Assembly: GCA_944377425.1 (NCBI GenBank)
Contig: CALWEX010000067.1
Location: forward strand, 1 to 56,233
Source of the DNA: an uncultured Clostridia bacterium
GTDB taxonomy: Bacteria > Bacillota > Clostridia > Lachnospirales > Anaerotignaceae
DNA length: 56,233 nucleotides
Direction of reading: 5' to 3'
Below, in pieces: positions 1 to 7,638 of this stretch. A program made the position numbers and the translations under genes. Numbering within the stretch: position 1 is the stretch's first letter; each line of letters starts with the position of its first letter. The notes beneath the pieces are model-generated. The model did not search any database and had not been told where the DNA came from. It saw nothing but the letters and a program-made list of their open reading frames with translations.

Positions 1-49
1 GAGCTACAATACTCTTTTTAAAATCTTCATCGTACTTTGGTGCTGACAT
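1..49 (-). CDS. IS3-family transposase OrfA, N-terminal 16 residues only
   Basis: The minus strand reads MSAPKYDEDFKKSIVA from an ATG at 49, preceded by AAGGAGG at normal spacing. The pattern KYDEDFKKSIVAL is typical of the start of IS3-family OrfA proteins, whose N-terminus is a helix-turn-helix that binds the terminal repeats. The gene runs off the left edge, so intactness and the programmed frameshift to OrfB cannot be judged. Confidence 0.65.
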   Translation of the reverse strand, partial: MSAPKYDEDFKKSIVA

Positions 50-110
50 GAAAAATACCTCCTTATTTTGTGTCTAATTAATTGTAATATATGAGTTGGT
101 TTTGTGTCCA
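1..110 (-). mobile_element. End of an IS3-family insertion sequence (partial)
   Basis: The minus strand begins a TGGACAC-type terminal sequence at 110 and runs into an AAGGAGG ribosome site and a transposase start at 49. The order of terminal repeat, about 60 bp of leader, and OrfA start is the usual layout of an IS3-family element. Only this one end lies in the window, so orfB and the other terminal repeat cannot be checked. No target duplication can be assigned. It sits at the edge of the phage-like element and is probably a secondary insertion into it. Confidence 0.6.
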
Positions 111-119
111 CTTTTTTAA

Positions 120-350
120 TATAGCACCAAAACGGCAGAGTAGAGAAAGGCGAGGATTGAGAAGGATTAGCTGAGATAGAAAATGATAGGAAACGAATTG
201 AAAAGGCATTGAATTGAGATGAGATGATTAGAGCCGGAACAGATAAGAGACGATATGACATGACACGATATGGAATTGTATGGATAGGACGTGTTACGAA
301 ACGATAGGGAACAGCTCAGACAAGCTTAGTGTGGCAACGACATTTAGGCA
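120..350. repeat. Purine-rich non-coding tract with about 5-bp periodicity
   Basis: About 230 bp between the IS end and the first phage gene is strongly purine-rich on the + strand. It is built from degenerate pentamers such as GATAT, GACAT, GACAC, GGAAT and GGATA, with G recurring about every fifth base, clearest at 245-300. No convincing + strand ORF fills it; the minus-strand ORF across it has no family signature and reads like the complement of the repeat. Its function is unknown. Confidence 0.5.
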
Positions 351-372
351 AATGAAAAGAGAATGACTGTAT

Positions 373-621
373 ATGAAAATTAAGGATTTAATTACAAAAT
401 ATTTTAGCAAACCAAAAGATAAACCGGATTGCGACATTGACTGTATGGAAACCGGTGTTAAAGAACTTGACGAAGATTTAAAAATGTACTTGATGAAATC
501 GTCATACGAACGTAAATGGCGTGAAAATCAGCGTAAACGCAAGGAAAAGGTTAGGCGACCTTCAATGATTATGTTTAATACTCATAACCATTACAAGAAG
601 AAATATTTAAAAACGAGGTGA
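373..621 (+). CDS. Small basic phage protein of unknown function
   Basis: This is an 82-residue protein rich in Lys and Arg, especially in its C-terminal half (residues 45-82). The N-terminus reads like a soluble amphipathic helix, and there is a Cys pair around residue 20. I recognise no domain. It is the first gene of the + strand phage cluster, and its stop overlaps the Shine-Dalgarno region of the next gene. Its own ribosome site is weak (AAAAGAGAATGA upstream). It may be DNA- or RNA-binding from its charge, but that is only inference. Confidence 0.55.
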   Translation: MKIKDLITKYFSKPKDKPDCDIDCMETGVKELDEDLKMYLMKSSYERKWRENQRKRKEKVRRPSMIMFNTHNHYKKKYLKTR

Positions 622-626
622 TTAAT

Positions 627-1313
627 ATGCTTGTTCAATGTATCGGGACAGGCAGTAGCGGAAATGCACTTGCCTTGTATAGCAATAGCGGAAAGATACT
701 TCTTTTAGACTTAGGCTTAAGCGTAAAAGAAATAAAAAAGGCTATTAACTTTAGAACAAGCGACATAGCCGGTGCTGTTGTTACGCATGAGCATAGTGAC
801 CATTCAAAGAGCTTAAAAGATTTTGAAAACATGGGGGTTAAAGTATTTAAGCCGTATATGGAAAATAACGGAATTAAGAAAATGCAATTCAATGATTTTT
901 ATGTTCAGTGTTTTCAATTACCGCACAATGGGATAACCAATTATGGCTTCTATATTAAGGTAGATAATCAAAAATTGTTATACATGACGGACTTTGAATA
1001 TTGTCCTTTTATATTTAAGAAGCAAAACATTAACCACATGCTGATTGAATGTAATTATATTAAAGAAATGGTCGGCACAAATTTAGTAAATTTAGAACAC
1101 AAAGTCAAGGGGCATTGTTCCCTTGACACATGCAAAGGTTTTGTTGAAGCCAACAAAACGTCTTATCTAAGAACAGTTTTATTACTTCACATGGGGTATG
1201 GTAGTGACAATGACAGAATGATAAAAGAGATTAAAGAAGTTACAGGCGATAAAGTGTTTGTTGATTGTGCGAGACCAAACATGAAGATTGAATTAAATGA
1301 GTGTCCATTTTAA
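627..1313 (+). CDS. Phage MBL-fold metallo-hydrolase
   Basis: A 228-aa metallo-beta-lactamase-fold protein. The first strand and loop read CIGTGSSGNA, as in YycJ/WalJ-type proteins, and the metal-binding motif THEHSDH (HxHxDH) lies near residue 55. Later His and Asp residues (LPHNG, MTDFEY, LLHMGYGS) fit the remaining metal ligands. I chose ATG 627 because GAGGTGATTA lies just upstream; the in-frame GTG at 618 is inside that ribosome site. MBL proteins of this type occur in many Firmicutes phages, often presumed to be nucleases or phosphodiesterases, but the substrate here cannot be read from sequence. Confidence 0.85.
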   Translation: MLVQCIGTGSSGNALALYSNSGKILLLDLGLSVKEIKKAINFRTSDIAGAVVTHEHSDHSKSLKDFENMGVKVFKPYMENNGIKKMQFNDFYVQCFQLPHNGITNYGFYIKVDNQKLLYMTDFEYCPFIFKKQNINHMLIECNYIKEMVGTNLVNLEHKVKGHCSLDTCKGFVEANKTSYLRTVLLLHMGYGSDNDRMIKEIKEVTGDKVFVDCARPNMKIELNECPF

Positions 1314-1331
1314 AGGAAAGGAATAGAAAAA

Positions 1332-1553
1332 ATGGATTGTATAAAGAACGGATATTGTATGGCAATATATGAATTTACAGCATATTGTGTTCCGTTTGAG
1401 ACTGTCGAAATTGAGTTTTCCATAGACACAATTCCATTGTATACAGTTAAATTTCCGAATGGAGAATTAAGGGAATATAACGAATTCGATTTGAAATATA
1501 CAAAAGAACAAGTTGAAAAAATGTGTGTAGAAACGAATGAAAAACTTAAATGA
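1332..1553 (+). CDS. Hypothetical phage protein (73 aa)
   Basis: A 73-residue soluble protein preceded by an AAAGGAAAGGAA ribosome site. It has an N-terminal segment with two Cys (DCIKNGYC) and a central beta-rich stretch, and ends in a charged helix. No family is recognised. It lies 18 bp after the MBL gene, in the same direction and probably on the same transcript. Confidence 0.55.
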   Translation: MDCIKNGYCMAIYEFTAYCVPFETVEIEFSIDTIPLYTVKFPNGELREYNEFDLKYTKEQVEKMCVETNEKLK

Positions 1554-1633
1554 AAAAGAAAATATTGGTTTGAAAAATGTATTCCAGCCATAAAAAGATA
1601 TGAACTTACTGGAATGTAATAAAACTTAGAAAG

Positions 1634-1673
1634 GAGCAAGAGATTTGTCCGGACAATAAATCATGATTTGCTC
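1634..1673 (+). promoter_or_regulatory. Inverted repeat that includes a GGAG sequence, upstream of the methyltransferase gene
   Basis: GAGCAA at 1634-1639 pairs with TTGCTC at 1668-1673 around a CCGG centre at 1649-1652, with further partial pairing of GATTT with AAATC. The left arm overlaps AAGGAG, the only good Shine-Dalgarno sequence before the ATG at 1685, about 50 bases too far away. The structure could hide or relocate a ribosome site. Function is inferred only. Confidence 0.3.
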
Positions 1674-1684
1674 TGAATATAACA

Positions 1685-2287
1685 ATGGAACAAAAATTAA
1701 AAGGGAATGCTAAAAGTGTATTTACATGTAATGGAGCAAGTAATCATTCTATGGGAGAAAGACAATTTAATGATTATTATGCGACAGAACCGAAAGCAGT
1801 AAAACTTTTATTAGAAAAAGAAAGCTTTTCAAAAATTGTTTGGGAATGCGCTTGCGGCGAGGGACATATATCGGATGTTTTAAAAGAACATGGATATATT
1901 GTATACAACTCTGACATAATTGATAGGGGATATAGTGGAACAGTTGTAAAAGATTTTTTAAAAGAAAATAGCTTAAATACTATGGATATAGTAACAAACC
2001 CACCATATAAAATAGCAAAAAATTTCGTAGAACATGCACTCGATATATCGGCAGACGGTGTAAAAATAGCAATGTTTTTGAAATTAACATTTCTTGAAAG
2101 TAAAACAAGAAAAAAGTTATTCGAAAAATATCCATTTAGAACACTATATGTATCTTCAAGCAGACTGCAATGTGCGAAAAATGGAGATTTTGAAAAATAT
2201 AAAAATGGTACAGGGACCGCAGTAGCTTATGGTTGGTACGTTTGGGAAAAAGGCTTTAATGGTAAACCAACTATTGAATGGATATAA
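1685..2287 (+). CDS. Phage DNA N6-adenine methyltransferase-like protein
   Basis: A 200-aa SAM-dependent methyltransferase fold. A SAM-binding motif like WECACGEGH (near residue 57) and the catalytic NPPY motif (TNPPYKIAKNF, near residue 104) are both present in the alpha-type N6-adenine order. The N-terminus contains NDYYATEP, typical of small phage Dam-like enzymes. It is expected to methylate adenine in phage DNA, either to evade host restriction or to mark replication. No restriction partner is adjacent, so it looks like an orphan enzyme. The start lacks a good ribosome site, and an inverted repeat sits just upstream. Confidence 0.8.
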   Translation: MEQKLKGNAKSVFTCNGASNHSMGERQFNDYYATEPKAVKLLLEKESFSKIVWECACGEGHISDVLKEHGYIVYNSDIIDRGYSGTVVKDFLKENSLNTMDIVTNPPYKIAKNFVEHALDISADGVKIAMFLKLTFLESKTRKKLFEKYPFRTLYVSSSRLQCAKNGDFEKYKNGTGTAVAYGWYVWEKGFNGKPTIEWI

Positions 2288-2322
2288 AATCAATAAACTT
2301 TAAATTATAAGGTGATGTTTGA

Positions 2323-2631
2323 ATGAAAAAAGGCAACAAAAAGGTTTTATTATATGAAAAAAATCAAATGATTGTATTATACAATGACGGCATGAATTTC
2401 CGTGAAATAGGTAATGTTTTAGGCCGAGATAAAGACACAGTAAAGAGACATTTATTAAAAGCAGGAATAATAGGTAGGAGAAATCTTATGACAGGACAAT
2501 CATCAGAAATTATGGAGCACATTACTTTGGCTGACACAATACAAAATTCCGACTTAGGTCTATCTATTGGCGACAAAGTTGTAATTGAACGCCAAACAAC
2601 AGATGAACAAAGACATACAATAATCGAGTGA
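2323..2631 (+). CDS. Helix-turn-helix phage protein, probably cut short by an in-frame TGA
   Basis: A 102-aa protein with a resolvase-like helix-turn-helix at residues 12-50 (LYNDGMNFREIGNVLGRDKDTVKRHL). It is likely a DNA-binding regulator. The reading frame stays open after the TGA at 2629-2631 up to a second TGA at 2758-2760, which forms an ATGA overlap with the next gene. The text around the stop (HTIIE-stop-KNGVIKYITDWN) looks like a continuous small domain in which TGG (Trp) became TGA. The full form would have been about 144 residues. Truncation is inferred and depends on sequence accuracy. Confidence 0.65.
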   Translation: MKKGNKKVLLYEKNQMIVLYNDGMNFREIGNVLGRDKDTVKRHLLKAGIIGRRNLMTGQSSEIMEHITLADTIQNSDLGLSIGDKVVIERQTTDEQRHTIIE

Positions 2632-2756
2632 AAAAACGGTGTTATTAAATACATAACAGATTGGAATATTGGTGTAAGTATGCAAGGTAAGTATATAACA
2701 GCTTTCAGAAAAACAGCTCTTTATACAAAGAATATAAGGCTTAGGAAAGTGAAAAA

Positions 2757-3590
2757 ATGATGAATGAACAATTAAGTCTATTTGATATAGAGCTTCCACC
2801 ACAAAAAGAAGCTGCTATAAAAGAAGATACCACAAATAAAATAAGTTTTGCAAAAATAAGTGAAAAACCAAAGCCGATATTTGGCAAAAAAGATATTCCG
2901 ACAGTAGATGATATTTTAAAGCTACTGGATAAAGGGGCATACAAGACAAACAGGTATGAATTATTGTCAGATATATTTCAATGCGGTGCTATTGCAATTT
3001 CAAACAAATTTGATATACCGCAGGCAGAAGAACGAGAAAAAATATATCTGAATATAATTAAAAAATATGACAAAGATATGCAATATCTTATCGCTGAAAT
3101 TTTTGCAAAGATTTACTTGTTACTTACATCTCAGATAGATTATGGGTTCGCTGACTATATCGGTGAATTATATATGAAATCTGAAACGAGCAGTAAAAAC
3201 GCCGGACAGTTCTTCACGCCATACTGCATTTCAAAGGCATGTGCAGAAATGGCAATAAACAGCAGTCAGGTAGAACAGTATATAAAAGAAGATAAAATAT
3301 TAACTCTTAACGAGCCTGCTTGTGGTTCAGGCGGCATGATTATAGCAACGATTGACACACTATACAACAAATATGATTTTAATTACAGTCGTAATCTTTT
3401 TGTTGAATGTTCAGACATTGATGCAAGATGTGTATATATGACCTATTTGCAATTAGCATGTACGGGGGTGCCGGCTGTTATATACCAACGAGACACATTG
3501 ACATTACAAACATGGCAAAGGTGGGAAACACCAGCATATATAATGCAATGGCTTAGGTTTAGAGATATAGAAACGAGAGGGAGAATATGA
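2757..3590 (+). CDS. N6-adenine methyltransferase family protein lacking the catalytic motif
   Basis: A 277-aa protein with the HsdM/Type I-like signature FFTP (near residue 152) and a SAM-binding loop NEPACGSGGM (near residue 187), so it belongs to the N-6 DNA methylase family. No NPPY/NPPF motif IV follows; the C-terminus instead reads QRDTLTLQTWQRW. That suggests a SAM-binding but non-methylating protein, or one needing a partner. The first residues contain QLSLF, which matches the consensus beta-sliding-clamp binding motif, so it may be tethered to replication forks. Its 3' end overlaps the next gene by 4 bp (ATGA). Confidence 0.8.
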   Translation: MMNEQLSLFDIELPPQKEAAIKEDTTNKISFAKISEKPKPIFGKKDIPTVDDILKLLDKGAYKTNRYELLSDIFQCGAIAISNKFDIPQAEEREKIYLNIIKKYDKDMQYLIAEIFAKIYLLLTSQIDYGFADYIGELYMKSETSSKNAGQFFTPYCISKACAEMAINSSQVEQYIKEDKILTLNEPACGSGGMIIATIDTLYNKYDFNYSRNLFVECSDIDARCVYMTYLQLACTGVPAVIYQRDTLTLQTWQRWETPAYIMQWLRFRDIETRGRI

Positions 3591-4183
3591 AACCTATATT
3601 GTTTAATACTGAAATGGTACGAGCTATTTTAAACGGGCAGAAAATACAGACTCGTAGAATTATGAAACCGCAACCAATGTTTTATACTGGCCGAAAATAT
3701 ATTTTTAAAGACCATGAGTGTCCTAAAAAATGGGAACAGTGTGACAATATCATTGATACATATAGGTATCAGAAAGGCGATATTTTATATGTTCGTGAAA
3801 CATGGAGTGAAGGCTGGGAAGAAGGAACATACATTTACAAGGCTGATGATAAATTAGCGGACAATCCGCTTTTTGAATATTCAACAAAATTAATATATAA
3901 ACCAAGTATACACATGCCTAAGGAAGCAGCCAGAATTTTTTTAAAAGTAACCAATGTTAGGATTGCGAACCTTCAAGACATTACAGACGAAGAAGCGAAA
4001 AAAGAGGGCGCAAACTTTAAAAACGGAAAAAATGTCGGTTGGAAAGAAAAAATAGAAAGGACGGCAATACAAAGATTTGCGGAAATATGGGACAAAACTA
4101 TTAAAAAGAGTGAATTAGGCATATATGGCTGGAATGCTAATCCGTGGGTATGGGTTATTGAATTTGAGAGGGTGAATTCTTGA
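3587..4183 (+). CDS. ASCH-domain-like phage protein
   Basis: A 198-aa protein starting MKPILFNTEMVRAILNGQK followed by TRRIMKPQP, the hallmark N-terminus of phage ASCH/PUA-like proteins. Further family features are the GDILYVRETW segment (near residue 68) and a C-terminal NPWVWVIEFE strand. The ASCH fold is related to PUA RNA-binding domains and some members act on modified nucleosides; the role in phages is unknown. It is translationally coupled on both sides by 4-bp overlaps. Confidence 0.75.
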   Translation: MKPILFNTEMVRAILNGQKIQTRRIMKPQPMFYTGRKYIFKDHECPKKWEQCDNIIDTYRYQKGDILYVRETWSEGWEEGTYIYKADDKLADNPLFEYSTKLIYKPSIHMPKEAARIFLKVTNVRIANLQDITDEEAKKEGANFKNGKNVGWKEKIERTAIQRFAEIWDKTIKKSELGIYGWNANPWVWVIEFERVNS

Positions 4184-5076
4184 ACATAGAATTAATTGAC
4201 GTAGACGGACATAATTTTCCGAATTTAGCACTTATGAAGTTAAGTGCATACCATAAAATGAATGGCGATGAAGTAAATTGGTATTCACCGTTAAATTACG
4301 ATGTGAATAAAAAAGCAGACATGATTTATATGAGTAAGGTATTTACATTTACAAAGGACTATGAATATCCGTTGTATGCTGAAAAGATAGTGAAGGGTGG
4401 AACTGGTTATAAGATTTATGAAGATTTACCCGAAGAAATAGAAAACACATTTCCAGATTATTCTATATATCCACAATATGATTTTGCTATCGGGTTTTTA
4501 ACAAGAGGGTGTATAAGAAGTTGCCCTTGGTGCGTTGTCCCTAAGAAAGAGGGATATATAAAGCCTGCTGCTACTTGGCAGAAAATTAAAAGGCAAGATA
4601 GCAATAAGATTGTATTTTTAGATAACAATGTTCTTGCTTGCAACTATGGAATTGCTCAAATTGAGGAATTAGGTTGTCAAAATATACATATAGACTTTAA
4701 CCAGGGATTAGATGCAAGACTTATTACAAAAGACGTTACAAAACTTTTAAGCAAATGTAAATGGATAAAATACATAAGACTTGCGTGCGACACGTCTGAA
4801 ATGTTACCGATAATTGAACAAGCTGTTTCGTATATGAAAGAAGCAGGAATCGCAAAGTCAAGATTTTGGGCGTATGCACTTATTCAAGATGTTGAAGAAG
4901 CACATCAAAGGATTTTGAAACTTAACGAAATAGGTGTTAAGCCATTCGCACAGCCATATAGAGATTATGAAGGTGGAGAACCAACACAAGAGCAAAAAGA
5001 TTTAGCAAGGTGGTGCAACAATAAAGCTATATTTAATAGTTGCAAATTTGAGGATTATAAGCCGAGAAAACTTTGA
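4180..5076 (+). CDS. Phage radical SAM protein (first of two)
   Basis: A 298-aa protein with an N-terminal domain resembling the B12-binding-like domain of radical SAM proteins (IDVDGHNFPNLALMKLSAYH), then the iron-sulfur motif RGCIRSCPWC (CxxxCxxC, near residue 112), and a (beta/alpha) barrel region with FLDNN and DFNQGLDAR. The start is TTG at 4180, placed 6 nt after GAGAGGGTGA; no ATG is available. It would bind a [4Fe-4S] cluster and cleave SAM to a radical, but the substrate is unknown. A modification of nucleic acid is one guess, given the surrounding methyltransferases. Confidence 0.85.
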   Translation: MNIELIDVDGHNFPNLALMKLSAYHKMNGDEVNWYSPLNYDVNKKADMIYMSKVFTFTKDYEYPLYAEKIVKGGTGYKIYEDLPEEIENTFPDYSIYPQYDFAIGFLTRGCIRSCPWCVVPKKEGYIKPAATWQKIKRQDSNKIVFLDNNVLACNYGIAQIEELGCQNIHIDFNQGLDARLITKDVTKLLSKCKWIKYIRLACDTSEMLPIIEQAVSYMKEAGIAKSRFWAYALIQDVEEAHQRILKLNEIGVKPFAQPYRDYEGGEPTQEQKDLARWCNNKAIFNSCKFEDYKPRKL

Positions 5077-5088
5077 GAGGGTGAAAAT

Positions 5089-5907
5089 ATGAATAATGCA
5101 ATTAATGTAGATTTATATGGTGACGGTTCAAGAAGTGCAAGATTAAGAGCAGAATATATATATTGTGATTATGCCGAAGAATGTACGGCTTATAAACAAG
5201 GACAATGTTTTGCTGTATCAGCATTTTTACAGCCGAGATGTAAGTTAGGCAAAGTATCAAGTGTAGACGGCGGTTTAAAACGTTCAAAAAAATTTGACAA
5301 AGTTTATTCAGAGGCTAAGGATAATGAAAATTATCATAAACTTGAATTTCCTCTTGATTTATACTTTGCAAAAGTGAACGAAAAAATGTATGTCGCAATA
5401 CCACATATATGTGTTAAAGCACTTGATGACGGCAACATTAAAGTAGATGACCCAAGTTTTGGAATTGACTCTTGTATTTTTGAAAACAAACATATAACAT
5501 CAGACAATTTTATAAAAATTCTCGAATTCCACCCTCAAGCTATATTTGGTGGAGAAATTACAAATTATCAAAATAAGATTGTTCCAATGTTGTTGTTTCA
5601 GCTTAAACGCTATTTACCAGAATTATATGCTGAAATAATAAAGAAAAGACCTAAATTTGAAAAATTTAAACCTTCATGGATAGGTAAAAGGGCTAAACTT
5701 GCCACATGTAATAGAGATATGAAATACAAGGATAGTCAAGGCAATGTGTTTCATTTTGAGGGCGAGTATATAGTGTGTAATGACTATAAATCAGCGTTTT
5801 TACCGTTTAGAGCAAATAATGCAGCAATAAGGATAAAAGTCACAGATAACATGCCTGTTGAAATTACAGACAATAAACAAGTTTTGGAAGATACGGTTTT
5901 TCGTTAA
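5089..5907 (+). CDS. Hypothetical phage protein (272 aa)
   Basis: A 272-aa soluble protein preceded by GAGAGGGTGA. The N-terminus carries a Cys cluster (YCDYAEECTAYKQGQCF, then CK near residue 50) that could bind metal. The C-terminal third contains a short beta-rich segment (YKDSQGNVFHFEGEYIVC). I recognise no catalytic motif. It lies 12 bp after the radical SAM gene and shares the same ribosome-site sequence, so the two are likely co-translated. Confidence 0.6.
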   Translation: MNNAINVDLYGDGSRSARLRAEYIYCDYAEECTAYKQGQCFAVSAFLQPRCKLGKVSSVDGGLKRSKKFDKVYSEAKDNENYHKLEFPLDLYFAKVNEKMYVAIPHICVKALDDGNIKVDDPSFGIDSCIFENKHITSDNFIKILEFHPQAIFGGEITNYQNKIVPMLLFQLKRYLPELYAEIIKKRPKFEKFKPSWIGKRAKLATCNRDMKYKDSQGNVFHFEGEYIVCNDYKSAFLPFRANNAAIRIKVTDNMPVEITDNKQVLEDTVFR

Positions 5908-5967
5908 TAGCAAAAGTTTACTTGACTCATAGTTGATTAAAACATTCTATTTGTCAAGAAACCATAA

Positions 5968-5973
5968 TATAAT
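5968..5973 (+). promoter_or_regulatory. Candidate -10 box TATAAT in the 100-bp gap before 6009
   Basis: The only sizeable gap in this stretch of phage genes (5908-6008) holds a perfect TATAAT at 5968-5973 and an inverted repeat CTTGAC (5933-5938 region) / GTCAAG (5953-5958 region). The -35 position is poor (TTCTAT), so an activator or operator could act through the inverted repeat. Confidence 0.35.
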
Positions 5974-6008
5974 CGGGATTTTTACTTGATTGGCGAGAGG
6001 GTGATTTA

Positions 6009-6266
6009 ATGAGCGAATATATAAAAAAAGTTGAAGCGCTTGAAATTGTTAAAAGAACAAACGGCGATTATGCGGCCACATTTTCGGAAATAAGAAAACT
6101 GCCAACGGCTGACGTTGAACCGGTAGTGCATGGTAAGTGGTTGCCTACAAATGATAAGGACAAAAAAAGATGTAGTAACTGTGATGTTATACATTTGATA
6201 TGTCAATATCCGAATGGGAATATTAATTTTTGTCCAAATTGTGGGGCGAAAATGGATTTGGAGTAA
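6009..6266 (+). CDS. Small zinc-ribbon phage protein
   Basis: An 85-aa protein with the widespread phage pattern DVEPVVHGKW followed by two CxxC pairs (CSNC and CPNCGAKMD), which predicts one zinc ribbon at residues 50-83. Start at 6009 follows GAGAGGGTGATTTA. Such proteins are common in Firmicutes phages and have no assigned function; a nucleic-acid or protein adaptor role is usual for ribbons. Confidence 0.7.
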   Translation: MSEYIKKVEALEIVKRTNGDYAATFSEIRKLPTADVEPVVHGKWLPTNDKDKKRCSNCDVIHLICQYPNGNINFCPNCGAKMDLE

Positions 6267-6271
6267 AAGGA

Positions 6272-6748
6272 ATGAATAGACACGACATAACAGCTCATCT
6301 TTCTAAGCTTACAGAAAAACATATCAATCCAAACGACGATACAAGGGTGTATTCAGCCAAAGAAGTCACATTTGACTATACTACGATGAGCAGGATAAGA
6401 ATTGACTATATGCAATTTAAACCAGTTAATAATTCTGTATCAGGGATTGAAAAAGCAGATGTTTTTGTATATGAGGTAAAATCTTCTGTTGAAGATTTTC
6501 ATTCTAAAAACGGGCATAACTTTATTGGCGATTTTAATTATTATGTTATGCCTATAGAAGTTTTTGAAAAAGTAAAATCAGAAATTCCATATTTTGTAGG
6601 CGTATTATCGCCCAATGGTAATACTCTTAAGCATGTCAAAAATGCAAGGAGAAAGAATAGAGAAAAACCAATAAGTGAAATATTGCTTATGATGTTTCGC
6701 TCTGCTCAAAGAGAATTAATTAAATTTAAAAGAATGGATTTGGAGTGA
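6272..6748 (+). CDS. PD-(D/E)XK nuclease-like protein (MmcB-like)
   Basis: A 158-aa protein. ATG 6272 is preferred, with AAAGG just upstream; an earlier in-frame ATG at 6230 lies inside the previous gene. The core IEKADVFVYEVKSSVEDF (near residue 65) gives the D...ExK pattern of restriction-endonuclease-like nucleases and resembles MmcB-type DNA repair proteins. A conserved beta-alpha segment (FNYYVMP) follows. It may act on phage or host DNA, but activity is inferred from the motif alone. Confidence 0.65.
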   Translation: MNRHDITAHLSKLTEKHINPNDDTRVYSAKEVTFDYTTMSRIRIDYMQFKPVNNSVSGIEKADVFVYEVKSSVEDFHSKNGHNFIGDFNYYVMPIEVFEKVKSEIPYFVGVLSPNGNTLKHVKNARRKNREKPISEILLMMFRSAQRELIKFKRMDLE

Positions 6749-6749
6749 C

Positions 6750-6773
6750 CATTTTCGTGACCTTACGAAAATG
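6750..6773. repeat. Perfect 9-bp inverted repeat
   Basis: CATTTTCGT (6750-6758) and ACGAAAATG (6765-6773) form a hairpin with a 6-nt loop immediately after the nuclease-like gene. It lacks a T-tract, so it is not a clear terminator; mRNA stability or an operator are alternatives. Confidence 0.5.
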
Positions 6774-6807
6774 ATAAAGGAGTCGAAAAGCTTAAGCGGG
6801 TGAACAA

Positions 6808-7026
6808 ATGAAACAATATTGTAGGTATTGTACTTATATGGTTTGCGGCGATTTTAATTACTGTGAAATAAAGAAAAAGTTTTTTTCAAAAAGCACAATA
6901 AAAAGTATAAATCACTGCAAAGATTTTGAATTTAATCCGATAGACGCATTGCAGGAAAATAAGAACAAATACAAACCACAGAAAAAAGCTGAAAAAACAG
7001 AAGGACAACAGTTAAGTTTAATTTAA
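6808..7026 (+). CDS. Small Cys-rich phage protein with a C-terminal clamp-binding-like motif
   Basis: A 72-aa protein with an N-terminal Cys cluster (YCRYCTY, CGDFNYC, then HC near residue 36) suggesting zinc binding, and a charged tail. It ends in QQLSLI, close to the beta-clamp binding consensus QL(S/D)LF and almost the same as the motif at the start of the protein encoded at 2757. A replisome-associated adaptor is a reasonable inference; nothing shows it directly. Confidence 0.55.
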   Translation: MKQYCRYCTYMVCGDFNYCEIKKKFFSKSTIKSINHCKDFEFNPIDALQENKNKYKPQKKAEKTEGQQLSLI

Positions 7027-7038
7027 GGAGTGGTAAGA

Positions 7039-7638
7039 ATGAAAAGAATGACAATCAAAGGGTTTAAATTGGGTTGGGATAGTTCTAAATTACTTCCGAG
7101 TTATGTCGGCTTATATGAAAGGCTTGATAAAATAGAAAATATCCTTGGCGATGATTATGACCTTGACCGCCTTACTGAACTTGTAAAGGTGGATAGAAAA
7201 GAGCAGGAATACATGAATATTGATGAAGCTATTGAACATGCCAAAGAAATAAGTGTTACATGCGAAAACAATAAATGTGCGCTTGAGCATAGCCAATTGG
7301 CTGAATGGTTAATTCAACTTAAATCTTTAAAATCAATTATAAGCGATAACCAAGATATTATACAGCTCAAAAATCTTATAAATGCGGACAAAGAAGGAAA
7401 ATGCGTAATACTTCCTGTTAAAATCGGTGATTTTGTTTATATGCCGCTTTTGGGAAAAATATTAAGGCTTGAAATAGTAGAAATAAATGCTAAAAATTAT
7501 ATTCCAGTTTTCAAAGCTGGAAATGCCGGGTTAGTATTTTCTTTCAATGAAGATGATATTGGAAAAGGCGTATTTTTAACCAGAGAAGAAGCAGAACAGG
7601 CATTGAAAGAGAGGAAACAGAATGAAAAAATTAAGTAA
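7039..7638 (+). CDS. Hypothetical phage protein (199 aa)
   Basis: ATG 7039 follows AAGGAG at 7025-7030; the in-frame GTG at 7030 is part of that site. The protein has a helical N-terminal half and a small beta domain (CVILPVKIGDFVYM ... GKGVFLTREEAEQAL) seen in many Firmicutes phage proteins, where the pattern IGD.VY and FLTREEAE recurs. Function is unknown. It overlaps the next gene by 17 bp. Confidence 0.6.
   Translation: MKRMTIKGFKLGWDSSKLLPSYVGLYERLDKIENILGDDYDLDRLTELVKVDRKEQEYMNIDEAIEHAKEISVTCENNKCALEHSQLAEWLIQLKSLKSIISDNQDIIQLKNLINADKEGKCVILPVKIGDFVYMPLLGKILRLEIVEINAKNYIPVFKAGNAGLVFSFNEDDIGKGVFLTREEAEQALKERKQNEKIK

Noticed and set aside
4..261. Minus-strand ORF across the periodic purine-rich tract
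   Set aside because: No ribosome site or family signature. Its composition is the complement of the low-complexity repeat, and it overlaps the IS end.
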